DNA from: Carboxylicivirga marina
GTDB lineage: Bacteria; Bacteroidota; Bacteroidia; Bacteroidales; Marinilabiliaceae
Direction of reading: 5' to 3'
DNA length: 43,885 nucleotides
Assembly: GCF_016612505.1 (NCBI RefSeq)
Contig: NZ_JAENRR010000042.1
Coordinates: 1-43,885, forward strand
Below are positions 1-8,887 of this stretch, in pieces. How positions within the stretch are numbered: the first letter of the stretch is position 1; each line of letters starts with the position of its first letter. Under the pieces are notes generated by a model. The model searched no databases, was not told the origin of the DNA, and was given only the letters and a program-made list of their open reading frames with translations. The translations under genes were made by a program, and so were the position numbers.

Positions 1-133
1 GCAGCATGCAGTAGGTACACGTAGTGGCATAGGTAATTGGTATTAATACACCAGTGTTCATGTTGTTTAGTTATAATAATATTTTACCGCTGTGTTCTCT
101 GTGATCTCAGTGGTAAAATATTACCTGAAAGGG

Positions 134-246
134 CTTGAAACGTATTGCCTGAAGGGCATTGACATAACAGCACAGGCCGATGAATAAAATGAATACGGCC
201 TGTTAAATTTAATAACACGCAATCATTAGGGCTGTAGGCCCGACAT
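134..246. repeat. REP-like multi-palindrome unit, family A, copy 1
   Basis: Bases 134-203 match 359-428 at 69 of 70 positions. The unit contains a TTGCCTGAAGGGCA-type stem, a CACAGGCC...GGCCTGT stem and ends with the palindrome GGGCTGTAGGCCCGACAT at 229-246. The same building blocks recur around the RAYT gene at 6423-6869. Short reading frames across this stretch are products of the repeats and are not called. The rest of 1-573 shows no gene. Confidence 0.8.
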
Positions 247-358
247 GTATTGCTGGAATTAGTGTATTACCCCCATCGCTTGTAGCACTTGCCAACATGT
301 GTTTGTTTTTAATGGTATTAGCGTAACTACGTTTTCCCAGGGGTAGAATGATAAGCCG

Positions 359-470
359 CTTGAAACCTATTGCCTGAAGGGCATTGACATAACAGCACAG
401 GCCGATGAATAAAATGAATACGGCCTGTGATATAAGCAGTATATAAATCAGGGCTGTAAGCCCGACACAT
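359..470. repeat. REP-like multi-palindrome unit, family A, copy 2
   Basis: Direct repeat of the unit at 134-246, ending with the same kind of palindrome (GGGCTGTAAGCCCGACACAT, 451-470). The copies are in the same orientation, about 225 bp apart. Their near identity suggests recent duplication or conversion. Confidence 0.8.
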
Positions 471-573
471 AACCAGAAAGATAAGAGGATTGATAAAATG
501 GAAGAGTAGCACAAAACTTTAAAGTTTTATCAAAAAAGATACGCATCACTATTGAAGAGCTTACCTCGTTCTG

Positions 574-1266
574 CTAGCGTACTAAAAACAGATAGCCTTT
601 CCCTCTCAAAGTCTGAATCTCAATATTATCATCTTCGCTAAAGTAATTTCGGAGTTTTTTAATGTACACATCCAGGTTACGAGAGTTAAAGAACGAGTCA
701 TCGCCCCATATTTTTAATAATAACTCTTTACGTTCAATGATCTGGCTGCCTTTTCCAGCCATCATTTTTAATAATTCCCCCTCTCGATTTGATAGTTTAA
801 TGTTTGCTGTTGGTGTTTGCAATTCAAAGCGTTGAGGGAAATAGGTGTATAAGCCAATCGCTATTTTTTTCTGTTGCGAAGCGCTGTCGGGCGCTGTTAG
901 CTGTTTTAGCAGTAATTGATTCTTAATGCGAATAATGAGTTCTTCAATGCTAAAAGGTTTACGCATGTAATCGGTTCCCCCAGCTTCAAAGCCTTTAACA
1001 AGATCTTCTGTCGCCACTTTGGCGCTTAAAAAGATGATGGGCATAAGGGGATATTGCTCTTTTATACGCTCACACAGTTCATAACCATCGGTATTGGGCA
1101 GCATAATATCAAGCACACAAATGTGTGGTGTAAAATTACTAAAATGTCCCATCACTTGTGATCCGTCAGTTTCCCATACAACATCAAACCCTTGCAGGCG
1201 CAAGGTGTCATTGACAATCTTACCCAAACTGGGTTCATCCTCTACGTATAGTACTTTTGTTTTCAT
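574..1266 (-). CDS. OmpR-family response regulator (RprY-like)
   Basis: This 230-residue DNA-binding response regulator is presumably phosphorylated by the kinase encoded just upstream (1576-3063). The N-terminal receiver domain (about 1-120) shows the acidic pair E9/D10, the phospho-acceptor D53 in VLDIMLPN and the conserved K103 in MRKPF. The C-terminal part (about 130-230) is a winged-helix Trans_reg_C domain ending in TLRGKGYLF. Its length is normal for the family. It resembles the Bacteroides RprY type, but I do not assign the symbol because orthology cannot be tested here. A 309-bp gap holding palindromes separates it from the kinase gene, so the two may be transcribed separately or joined through that spacer. 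Confidence 0.93.
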   Translation of the reverse strand: MKTKVLYVEDEPSLGKIVNDTLRLQGFDVVWETDGSQVMGHFSNFTPHICVLDIMLPNTDGYELCERIKEQYPLMPIIFLSAKVATEDLVKGFEAGGTDYMRKPFSIEELIIRIKNQLLLKQLTAPDSASQQKKIAIGLYTYFPQRFELQTPTANIKLSNREGELLKMMAGKGSQIIERKELLLKIWGDDSFFNSRNLDVYIKKLRNYFSEDDNIEIQTLRGKGYLFLVR

Positions 1267-1435
1267 GGTTAATTTAGATTGTCACCGAGGACTAGTGAGT
1301 GTATGGTGTTAATTGCTTTCTGATACAAAGATAAGGGTTTTAGTCACGGCAATTGCATTTAAAAGTTGAATCCATTTAGGATTCTCGAAAAATCAGGCAG
1401 TAATCCACAGATTCTATCTGGCCATATTCATGTTA

Positions 1436-1547
1436 AACCACATTCGTGGTTATTAATTACAATCCTGAGAGGATTGAATACGATTAGCCCTGTACTATAA
1501 GTGCAGGGTAATGATAGATGCTGATTTGCAACAACCACAAGGTGGTT
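1436..1547. repeat. Cluster of four short palindromes between kinase and regulator genes
   Basis: The 309-bp gap 1267-1575 holds four perfect or near-perfect stems: 1436-1451 (AACCACATTCGTGGTT), 1461-1475 (AATCCTGAGAGGATT), 1488-1508 (CCCTG...CAGGG) and 1533-1547 (AACCACAAGGTGGTT). The style, and the GGTTATTAAT next to the first stem, resemble the repeat around the RAYT gene at 36953-37402, so this may be a diverged copy. No gene is seen in the gap. Confidence 0.6.
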
Positions 1548-1575
1548 GAATTTTAAATGCAATTGTCATAGGGTT

Positions 1576-3063
1576 TTAGTTCACCAGTTTTGGGAACTTA
1601 AGAATGAACCGACATCCGCCTTCTTTTAGGTTATTGACTGTGATGGAGCCTTTGTGTTGTTTCATAAGTAAGGCTGCAAAGCTTAATCCTAAACCGTGGC
1701 CTTTAATGTTGTGTTTATTGCCTGTAGGCACCCTGAAAAACTTCTCAAATATTTTTTCAGTATACTCTTTTTTAATGCCTGGCCCGTCGTCACTCACTGT
1801 AATAAAGGTGCCATCTTTATCTTCTAATAATTGAATGTTAATGCTAACACCTTTGCCTCCGTATTTCAAACTGTTATCCACCAGGTTTTTAATAATGCCT
1901 TCAAGGTAAACCTTATCCACATAGTTTTTTATTGGTGCTGGGGGTGTGGTACATGTTATAGTGGCATTCTGACCCGCGTATAATATTTGAAGTGACTGGT
2001 TCGCCTCTGTAATAAAGGTATTCATATCTGTTTCTTCAAGTTTAATTTCTTGGCTTCCGCTTTCGAATACAGAATGGGTGAGCACTCGTTCGGTTAACTG
2101 ATCCAGTCGTTCCATTTCACGTGATACCATGTTTAGATATTCTTCTGTAGTGGCGGCATCGCCTTGTAAACCGAACTTTTTTAGAGCCTCAAGTGCAACT
2201 TTAGCAGTAGCAACTGGAATTTTTAACTCATGCGTTATGTTATTAATAAAATCAGAACGAAGCGTGTTTAGTTTCATTTGTTTAACGTATCCACGATAAG
2301 TAAAAAACAAGGCAAAACCAGTGAGACATAAGAGAATGAGTGCAAAAAGTAGTTGAGGAGCAATAACACTTAGTAGATAGATATAGTAGTTAGTAAATAA
2401 AATCGCTATCTCCCGATGTTTTAACTCCTTGTTGTATCGCTCAAGGTAGATGGTCGATTCCTTGGGCATTAACACCTTGTTTTTAGGTAGATATTCGATG
2501 TTAATGTTGCTGTCTTTAATTTTAACACGCATCGTAAACATCGACTGGAACAGTTTTAGATCGGCCTTTTTTATTTTGTCGCTATTGCTATTTAGGTATG
2601 AGTAGTAGTTGGTACGAATGCCATAGCGGTGATGAAGCTTCAATGTGTTATTTATGATTAAGTCAATGTTTTCATCGGTTTTAGGGTAAGGGTATTCTTG
2701 TGTTATGTAATTGGTGTAATGCTTTACCTCTTCGGGGTACTCATTAATAAGCTGCACCATGTCTCTTACCAGTGCTCGTTTTTTGTCAGGATGAAAGCCT
2801 AAGTGACTCAAGTCTATTTTTTCGGGGTGTAAGGTGTCGGGGTTTAATAGTATGGGACCTATTTGGTTAATAAACATCTGTTTGTTATTGTAATCGTTCA
2901 CGGTGGAGCGCCAAATCTGTATCAAGTCTTTTTGAAAAACTTGTTTCTCATTGTCGTACTGTGTGCTAAGCCAGTAGCCAACAAAAAGGGTTAGCACCAC
3001 CTGGCTGGTGACCATTAAAAAAATATAACGCAACCTTTTATTATTCAAATACTTTTTTTGCAT
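1576..3063 (-). CDS. Membrane sensor histidine kinase (RprX-like)
   Basis: This 495-residue inner-membrane sensor kinase is the likely partner of the regulator at 574-1266. A first membrane segment (about 13-32) precedes a roughly 195-residue periplasmic sensor region with no recognised domain. A second membrane segment (about 226-255) leads to a HisKA domain with the phospho-acceptor H278 in NNITHELKIP. The ATPase domain shows an N-box (NLVDNSLKYGG), a G1 box (DDGPGI) and a G2 box (GHGLGLS). It is divergent from the outer-membrane protein gene at 3276, with a 212-bp shared upstream region. The ligand is unknown. Confidence 0.93.
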   Translation of the reverse strand: MQKKYLNNKRLRYIFLMVTSQVVLTLFVGYWLSTQYDNEKQVFQKDLIQIWRSTVNDYNNKQMFINQIGPILLNPDTLHPEKIDLSHLGFHPDKKRALVRDMVQLINEYPEEVKHYTNYITQEYPYPKTDENIDLIINNTLKLHHRYGIRTNYYSYLNSNSDKIKKADLKLFQSMFTMRVKIKDSNINIEYLPKNKVLMPKESTIYLERYNKELKHREIAILFTNYYIYLLSVIAPQLLFALILLCLTGFALFFTYRGYVKQMKLNTLRSDFINNITHELKIPVATAKVALEALKKFGLQGDAATTEEYLNMVSREMERLDQLTERVLTHSVFESGSQEIKLEETDMNTFITEANQSLQILYAGQNATITCTTPPAPIKNYVDKVYLEGIIKNLVDNSLKYGGKGVSINIQLLEDKDGTFITVSDDGPGIKKEYTEKIFEKFFRVPTGNKHNIKGHGLGLSFAALLMKQHKGSITVNNLKEGGCRFILKFPKLVN

Positions 3064-3140
3064 GCTATAGTTTTTTTTGTTCTTAATAGACTGAACAACA
3101 GTGTAAAGAAAAGGAAAAATACAGCAGTTATTTGAGTCTG

Positions 3141-3177
3141 TTAACCTTAATTAACCTTGATTGGGCAAGTATTAACC
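3141..3177. promoter_or_regulatory. TTAACC direct repeats, candidate response-regulator site
   Basis: TTAACCTT occurs at 3141 and exactly 10 bp later at 3151. A further TTAACC lies at 3172, two turns on. OmpR-family regulators typically bind direct repeats spaced 10-11 bp. The site lies between the divergent kinase gene and the outer-membrane protein gene, so control of one or both is plausible. The binding protein is inferred only. Confidence 0.4.
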
Positions 3178-3275
3178 CATATATGGCTTGATAAATATTT
3201 CTTTTGTACTATTAGCCTTTTGCTACTATTTAAATAAATATAAAGTACCTGGTTGAAAAATCTTAAAAAAAGTAT

Positions 3276-5945
3276 ATGTACCGATTACTCTTCATACTCT
3301 TCGCAATTGCAGCAAGTACCTCTAGTTACTCACAAACAAGTGTTGTAACTGGTTTGGTCATCGATTCCAAAGAGCGCCTGCCTTTACCTGGCGCCACCGT
3401 ATTACTAGATGCATTAAACGATTCGCTACCACCCCAAGGCACCATTACGTCTATCGATGGTGTTTATAACTTCAATGTAGCACCAGGAAAGCACATGCTT
3501 CAGGTATCATTTATGGGATTTAGAACATCCAAAATGAATATTACCGTTAACGATTCTGTCTTTCAGGTACCAACCATTACTTTAATTGAAGACCATGAGA
3601 TGCTGGATGAGATACAAGTGGTCAGCAATCTGGCACCCACCTTTCAGCGGGGTGATACGCTTGTATACAACCCCGAAGCCTATAAAGTAAGTCTGGATGC
3701 CACTACTAGCGATTTACTATTGAAAATGCCCGGTTTTTATGCCGATGGCGATAAGATGATGGCCATGGGCGATACCATTAAAGAAATATTGGTGGATGGC
3801 AAACGTTTTTTTGGCAACAATGTGAAAGAGGCCCTGGAGAACATACCGCCCGATATGATTAAAAAAATTGATGTGTTTCAGTACAAGAGTGACGAAGCCA
3901 AATACTCGGGCTTCGAAGACATGAACGGGGGACAAACCATCAACATCATCACCAAAAATCAAAAGAACTCCATGTTGGTGGGTGAGGTGGCTGCCGGCTA
4001 CGGTAAAGACGACCGTTACGTGGGCGAGGGAAAGCTCAACCGTTACAGCGAAACCCACCGTTTTAACCTCAATGGTCGCCATAACAATGTCAATGCCCCG
4101 GTAAAGATAAATCGTGGAGGTGGAGGAGGAACCATATCTGGAAACGAGAGAGAACAAACACAGTTGGGTGCTAATTATGGTTATACCGGAGAGCAGGATT
4201 TTAACGTGCGTTATAATTTTAACGATAATCAAAGTGAAAACTACAGTAGTAATTCACGTGAGTTTGTAGCAGGAGCCTTGGCTGGTCAATACAACAGCAA
4301 CGAGCGACGCAGTAATTCAAGTTTGCAGGGACATAATGCGGGTTTGCAATGGACCAATCATGCCAGTGAAGCTTTTAAGTTGACGGTGTCGGCTAATATG
4401 GGTCAGAACACCAATGAGAACCAAAGCCTCAACTTGTCAGAAACCTATCAGAATGATGTCTTACTGAATAAAAACACAGGTGTCAATAGTAACTTGGGAG
4501 AATCCAATACTTTTGGTGGACAGGTCAATGTCATCCGTCGCCTCAATGAAAAAGGCAGTGCTTTTTCGGCTAATGCCGGTGTGAACGTATCTCAAAGCAC
4601 GGGGCGAGGGAAACAATGGTCGGAGACCATTAATAGTGCTGGGGAAACAGTGCAAGCCATTAATCGGCAGGCGGAGAGTAACAACGATGGCAGTACCTTC
4701 AAAGCCGGTTTGACTTATAACCATGCTATAAGTGAGTACAGTCAATTGAACATGGGCTATAGCATCAGTCAGCGCCAGGGACAGTCACAAAAACAAAGCT
4801 TCGATTATGATGAAGACAGCCAGAGCTATAGTCGCTTGGATAGCTTAACTTCCAGTGATTTTAACAATGTGAGCACATCACAACGCGCCCGCCTGGCTTT
4901 TAAAACAGGTGGGGAGAAAACAAAGCTATACCTGGGACTAGCCCTTTCGCAAAATATGATTCAAAGTGAAGAGGTGTTTCCCGAAGTGGAACAGCTTAAG
5001 GAGACCTTTCGCTTTATTGAGCCACAGGTGAAATATTCGTATAAACAAAGTAAAAAAATCAATTGGCAGGCCAGTTATGGCATGTCGAGCAGTAACCCAT
5101 CCTTACGAAGCCTGCAGGATGTGGTGGATGTCAGCAATCCACTTAATATATCTACTGGTAATCCCAACTTGAAATCATCGAGCAGGCACCGGGCTCGGGT
5201 ATCCATGCGCCGTTCGAGTCCTCAAAAAGGAGTATTTACCTCAGTGAATTTTACAGCAAGCCTCACCAACGATATGGTGGCGCAAAATCGTGTGGTGGCG
5301 CAAAACGATACAATCGTACTGGGCGAGTACTTCTTACCTGCAGGTGGGCAATTCAGCCAGCCGGTTAATCTGGATGGTAATTACCGCCTGGGGCTTGATT
5401 TTACAGCAGGCCTTCCGGTTAATAAGCTAAAGTCTAAACTAAATATGCGCTCAGGGGTGAACTACAGTCGCATGCCGAACCTGATCAATGGAGTAGTGGA
5501 TTATTCCAAACGCCTGAATCTGAGCCAGAGCTTTACCTTAGGTTCCAATATCAACGAAAAGATTGATTTTACTATTCGTACCTCCAGTAACTATTCCATG
5601 GTAGATAATCGGGGAGGTGGCAGTTCACAATCCAACTATTTTACGCAAAACAGTGGACTTAACCTCTATTATAATTTTTACAAGAAGTTTATCTTCAAAA
5701 CCAATACCAGCCATAGTTACACGGGTGCATCAGGTAGTCTGGCCAGTAATAACCGTTTCAATCTGAATGTGGCACTCAGCTCCAAGTTGTTCAAAAACAA
5801 CAAAGGCGAAATCATCTTTACAGCTTACGATCTGACCAATAATCAGGATGAGCTGAGAAGGACTGTGGATGAATTCTCTATAACGGAGTCATACAGTCCT
5901 ACCTTGAATCAGTTTTACATGTTTAGTTTTGTATATCGGATATAA
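3276..5945 (+). CDS. TonB-receptor-like outer-membrane beta-barrel protein
   Basis: This 889-residue protein has a signal peptide (cleavage near residue 20, after SSYSQ). A carboxypeptidase-regulatory-like fold follows (about 22-100, with LPLPGATV and the GxYxF core SIDGVYNF). Next comes a plug-like region (about 110-220) with ILVDGKRFFGNNVKEALENIP, then a long beta-barrel rich in alternating aromatic and polar residues. The architecture fits the Bacteroidota OMP_b-brl_3 family, which is related to SusC but lacks a SusD partner. No SusD gene is next to it. It is divergent from the two-component kinase gene, which suggests but does not prove that the pair controls it. The substrate is unknown; peptides, metals or envelope maintenance are all possible. 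Confidence 0.88.
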   Translation: MYRLLFILFAIAASTSSYSQTSVVTGLVIDSKERLPLPGATVLLDALNDSLPPQGTITSIDGVYNFNVAPGKHMLQVSFMGFRTSKMNITVNDSVFQVPTITLIEDHEMLDEIQVVSNLAPTFQRGDTLVYNPEAYKVSLDATTSDLLLKMPGFYADGDKMMAMGDTIKEILVDGKRFFGNNVKEALENIPPDMIKKIDVFQYKSDEAKYSGFEDMNGGQTINIITKNQKNSMLVGEVAAGYGKDDRYVGEGKLNRYSETHRFNLNGRHNNVNAPVKINRGGGGGTISGNEREQTQLGANYGYTGEQDFNVRYNFNDNQSENYSSNSREFVAGALAGQYNSNERRSNSSLQGHNAGLQWTNHASEAFKLTVSANMGQNTNENQSLNLSETYQNDVLLNKNTGVNSNLGESNTFGGQVNVIRRLNEKGSAFSANAGVNVSQSTGRGKQWSETINSAGETVQAINRQAESNNDGSTFKAGLTYNHAISEYSQLNMGYSISQRQGQSQKQSFDYDEDSQSYSRLDSLTSSDFNNVSTSQRARLAFKTGGEKTKLYLGLALSQNMIQSEEVFPEVEQLKETFRFIEPQVKYSYKQSKKINWQASYGMSSSNPSLRSLQDVVDVSNPLNISTGNPNLKSSSRHRARVSMRRSSPQKGVFTSVNFTASLTNDMVAQNRVVAQNDTIVLGEYFLPAGGQFSQPVNLDGNYRLGLDFTAGLPVNKLKSKLNMRSGVNYSRMPNLINGVVDYSKRLNLSQSFTLGSNINEKIDFTIRTSSNYSMVDNRGGGSSQSNYFTQNSGLNLYYNFYKKFIFKTNTSHSYTGASGSLASNNRFNLNVALSSKLFKNNKGEIIFTAYDLTNNQDELRRTVDEFSITESYSPTLNQFYMFSFVYRI

Positions 5946-5954
5946 TTGTTCTAT

Positions 5955-6412
5955 CGCACGTGTCGCCCCTTCAGGGCTAATAGGTAATATATGTTTATAG
6001 ATAGGCCTTCGACCTATTATGTTGCATATCACACCTTCGGCGCTGTTTATTTGAAAAGTTGTATTGCCCTTTTTGCCTGTAGGGCAAACACGTATTAGCA
6101 CAGGTTGTTGAGCCATGCGAAACGACCTGTGTGCATCCATGCAACATCAATCACAGGGCTGAAGGCCCGACACATGAGTACACGTGACGGATCGTTTTAT
6201 AATGAAACGTGACGCTCCTACAGAGCTAAATGTTATTGAAATGTATTTCCGATAGGCCTTCGACCTATCCTTTTACGTGTCGCTCCGTTGGAGCTACTTA
6301 CTCTCAACGTGTGTATAAATTGATTAATGTAATACAGCCTATTGCCTGAAAAGCCTGTGCGCTACCAACGAATGGACCGTAGGGCTGTAAGCCCGTCACA
6401 TAATGTTGAATA
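5955..6412. repeat. REP-like repeat field, left of RAYT gene
   Basis: This stretch is built of repeated stems: CCCCTTCAGGG, ATAGGCCTTCGACCTAT (seen at about 6001 and 6254), CTCCGTTGGAGCT, GCCTGTAGGGC, GGGCTGAAGGCCCGACACAT and others. The 145-bp segment 6031-6175 recurs almost unchanged at 7336-7481. The frames running through it are products of the repeats. There is no gene between 5946 and 6422. Confidence 0.85.
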
Positions 6413-6422
6413 TATTGTGATA

Positions 6423-6869
6423 TCAATCCCAAACATAGTCCTCATCATATTCAACATGGTATTGTTTAAAAAATTCCCTTAGTTCATCTTTAAAGTGTGA
6501 TTCTTGATGATGTGCTTTCTGATTTTCTATGTATTTTTTTACAATAGGTACTTTGGATGAGCTAACAGAGAAAATTCCATAGCCATCTTGCCAAAAGAAA
6601 TTTGGAGTTCCATTGGTTTTCATCCATTTTGATGAGGATGACTTTATATTAGATACCAATGAAGCTATGCTGATAATCCGTGGCAAAGTGCACAGAATAT
6701 GTAAATGATCAGGATTGGCATAAATGGCCTCAGTATACGATTTTAATTCAGATAGAGTACCAACAATGTATGCCTGTAGTTTAGTTCTTACCCTTTCAGT
6801 AATCAATGGTTCAATATGTTTGGTAGAGAAAATTAGATGGATATATACTTTAGATAGTGATTGTGACAT
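6423..6869 (-). CDS. REP-associated tyrosine transposase (Y1/IS200-like, RAYT)
   Basis: This 148-residue HUH-type single-strand DNA transposase belongs to the Y1_Tnp family. The metal-binding HUH motif is visible as H55-L-H57 (NPDHLHILC). The likely nucleophile is Y113 in KKYIENQKAHH, followed by the usual helix. The length is normal for the family and no frameshift is seen. Unlike a typical IS200, the gene lies inside a field of palindromic repeats on both sides (5955-6412 and 6995-7481). That is how RAYT genes sit among the REP sequences they are thought to move. It could also be a domesticated protein. Confidence 0.88.
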   Translation of the reverse strand: MSQSLSKVYIHLIFSTKHIEPLITERVRTKLQAYIVGTLSELKSYTEAIYANPDHLHILCTLPRIISIASLVSNIKSSSSKWMKTNGTPNFFWQDGYGIFSVSSSKVPIVKKYIENQKAHHQESHFKDELREFFKQYHVEYDEDYVWD

Positions 6870-6994
6870 AATAATAGATTGTTAATATGAGAAGAAAAGT
6901 TATGAAATTGTGTTGAAGTTGTCATGTATTATTTACATTTCGTGGTTTTAATTTGTAAGGGATGTTAACGCTAAATGAAGCGTTACTTCTTAAA

Positions 6995-7481
6995 AGTGTC
7001 CCCCCTTCAGGGCTAATCGGTAATATATGTTTATAGATAGGCCTTCGACCTATCCTGATACGTATCGCTCCGTTGGAGCTGCTAATGCACAATTCAGCAT
7101 ATTAAATTGATTGATGAGTCCACCCTGTTGCCTGAATGGCAATCACATATTAGCACAGGTTATTGAACGCAGAGAAAATGGTCTGTGTTAATCGGTATAA
7201 TTTAAATCCTAAGGCTGAATGCCCGACACATGAATATACGTGATGTTGTTTTGTGATGAAATGTGTTGCTCCTACAGAGCTAAATATTTTTGTAATGTAT
7301 TTCTGATAGGCCTTCGACCTATCCTGTTACATGTCACACCTTCGGCGCTGTTTATTTGAAATAGTTGTATTTCCCTTTTTGCCTGTAGGGCAAACACGTA
7401 TTAGCACAGGTTGTTGAGCCATGCGAAACGACCTGTGTGCATCCATGCAACATCAATCATAGGGCTGAAGGCCCGACACAT
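6995..7481. repeat. REP-like repeat field, right of RAYT gene
   Basis: Carries the same stems as the left field and mostly in the same orientation, including CCCCTTCAGGGCTAAT then AGATAGGCCTTCGACCTAT at about 7004-7053. A nearly identical copy of the 145-bp segment lies at 7336-7481. There is no coding sequence between 6870 and 7481. Confidence 0.85.
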
Positions 7482-7769
7482 CCATTTAAATATTTTATAC
7501 CTGCAATCCGAATGGTGTAGCTGGTGTGAATTTTAAAAGAGGCTGTCCGAAAAATTAGCTGCACCATAAGAACTTCGTTTTATGTTTTGTAAGAAGTAAA
7601 TATCTCTAGATGCTCTTTTACTGGCCATCCATAACGAGATTGGTTCAATAAAGGGAAACTATATAATTGGCTCTACAATTGCGAATTTATATTCGTTAGT
7701 AAGTTTGTTCGTCGTCTAATTGTATACCTGTAATTATATCATTTTCATCAATGTAATTTTACTTACTAA
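7482..7769. other. Non-coding stretch without clear content
   Basis: No gene, tRNA or strong hairpin was found between the repeat field and the TGAGG array. AGAGGCTGTCCGAAAAATT near 7540 resembles the outer end of some insertion sequences. No partner end and no transposase remnant could be found, so it is not called as an element. Confidence 0.4.
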
Positions 7770-7812
7770 TGAGGTGAACTTGAGAAAAAGTGAGGTAAAA
7801 GTGAGGTGTTTC
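7770..7812 (+). promoter_or_regulatory. Phased TGAG array upstream of ribose operon
   Basis: Four TGAG half-sites start at 7770 (TGAGG), 7781 (TGAGA), 7791 (TGAGG) and 7802 (TGAGG), so the steps are 11, 10 and 11 bp. The core TGAGGTAAAAGTGAGGTGT at 7791-7809 recurs with one change upstream of susC (16387-16405). The array lies 73-115 bp ahead of the permease start. A -7-like TATCCTTG at 7850-7857 lies in between. It is a candidate activator operator; the bound protein is not known. Confidence 0.65.
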
Positions 7813-7884
7813 CAAGCGCACATATCTGGTGTAAATGTGATAAAAATAGTATCCTTGTATATCATAAATCGCTAACACATCCTT

Positions 7885-8886
7885 ATGTATATTGTTGAAA
7901 ATTATCTGACTGCAGTTATCTTCTGTGTGATAACAATGATTTGTTGGGGCTCCTGGGCCAATACACAAAAACTGGCATCTAAAACATGGAGTTTCACCCT
8001 TTTTTACTGGGATTATTCAATAGGAATTGTATTACTGAGTTTGTTATTTGGGATTACTTTGGGTTCTCAGGGCGTGGACGGTCAGGGCTTCTTTGAAAAC
8101 CTGCTGCAAAGCTTTCCAAAGATTTTAATGTATGCTTTAATTGGAGGCATCATATTCAATCTGGCCAATTTGTTATTAGTGGCTGCCATCGATTTGGCGG
8201 GTATGGCCATCGCTTTTCCTATTGGTATTGGTTTGGCACTGGTGCTGGGCGTATTCATTAACTACTTGCCGCAACCCGAAGCTTACAATTCCTTTTTCTT
8301 ATTTGCAGGTGTTGGATTGGTAACCATTGCAATTATTATAAACGCGATTGCCTATAAACGTATTTCAAAGGGAGGAAAGTCCACCAAAGGAATTGTACTT
8401 TCCCTGGTAGCTGGTTTGCTGATGTCATTCTTTTACCGTTTTGTGGCTGATTCGATGTCGCCATCCTTTGCCAATATAGAAGCAGGTACTTTAAGTCCTT
8501 ATACGGCTGTGTTTGTTTTTTCTATTGGCATCTTCTTATCAAGTTTTGTGTTTAACTATTTCTTTATGAAAAGGCCAATTAGTGGGGATGTCGTTTCATT
8601 TGCCGATTATTTTAAACAAGGTAATGCCAAACTACATTTAACTGGTGTATTGGGAGGTGTGATCTGGTGCTTGGGTATGCTGCTGAGTATCATGTCTGGC
8701 GAAAAAGCCGGTTATGCTATTTCATATGGATTAGGTCAGGGAGCTACACTTGTTGCAGCAATATGGGGTGTTTTTGTCTGGAAAGAATTTAAGACTAGCC
8801 CAAAGGGAACGAATGTGTTGTTAGTCTTTATGTTTTTGAGTTTCATTCTTGGATTAACATTAATCATCATTGCCAAAAACAGTTGA
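7885..8886 (+). CDS. GRP-family sugar permease, probable ribose transporter
   Basis: This 333-residue inner-membrane protein has about ten hydrophobic segments. It opens with VIFCVITMICWGSWANTQKL, which is typical of the glucose/ribose uptake (GRP, RbsU/GlcU) branch of the drug/metabolite transporter superfamily. The conserved small-residue loops (IDLAGMAIAFPIGIGLALVLG) are present. It is the first gene of a tight operon; the ribokinase start follows its stop after one base. Ribose as substrate is inferred from that partner; the sequence alone would allow another sugar. Expression is probably driven by the TGAG array at 7770-7812. Confidence 0.85.
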   Translation: MYIVENYLTAVIFCVITMICWGSWANTQKLASKTWSFTLFYWDYSIGIVLLSLLFGITLGSQGVDGQGFFENLLQSFPKILMYALIGGIIFNLANLLLVAAIDLAGMAIAFPIGIGLALVLGVFINYLPQPEAYNSFFLFAGVGLVTIAIIINAIAYKRISKGGKSTKGIVLSLVAGLLMSFFYRFVADSMSPSFANIEAGTLSPYTAVFVFSIGIFLSSFVFNYFFMKRPISGDVVSFADYFKQGNAKLHLTGVLGGVIWCLGMLLSIMSGEKAGYAISYGLGQGATLVAAIWGVFVWKEFKTSPKGTNVLLVFMFLSFILGLTLIIIAKNS

Positions 8887-8887
8887 T

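Noticed and set aside
209-514. Hydrophobic minus-strand reading frames at the left edge
   Set aside because: They run through the direct repeats and palindromes, and the repeated copy gives similar peptides. No start or homology supports a gene.
3717-4232. 171-residue minus-strand frame inside the outer-membrane receptor gene
   Set aside because: It is a shadow frame opposite a well-supported coding sequence with conserved domains.
5889-6140. Minus-strand frame over the end of the outer-membrane protein gene and repeats
   Set aside because: It overlaps a certain gene and REP stems and has no protein-like features.
7540-7560. Insertion-sequence end (AGAGGCTGTCCGAAAAATT)
   Set aside because: Only one end is visible, with no transposase remnant and no matching inverted end in the region.
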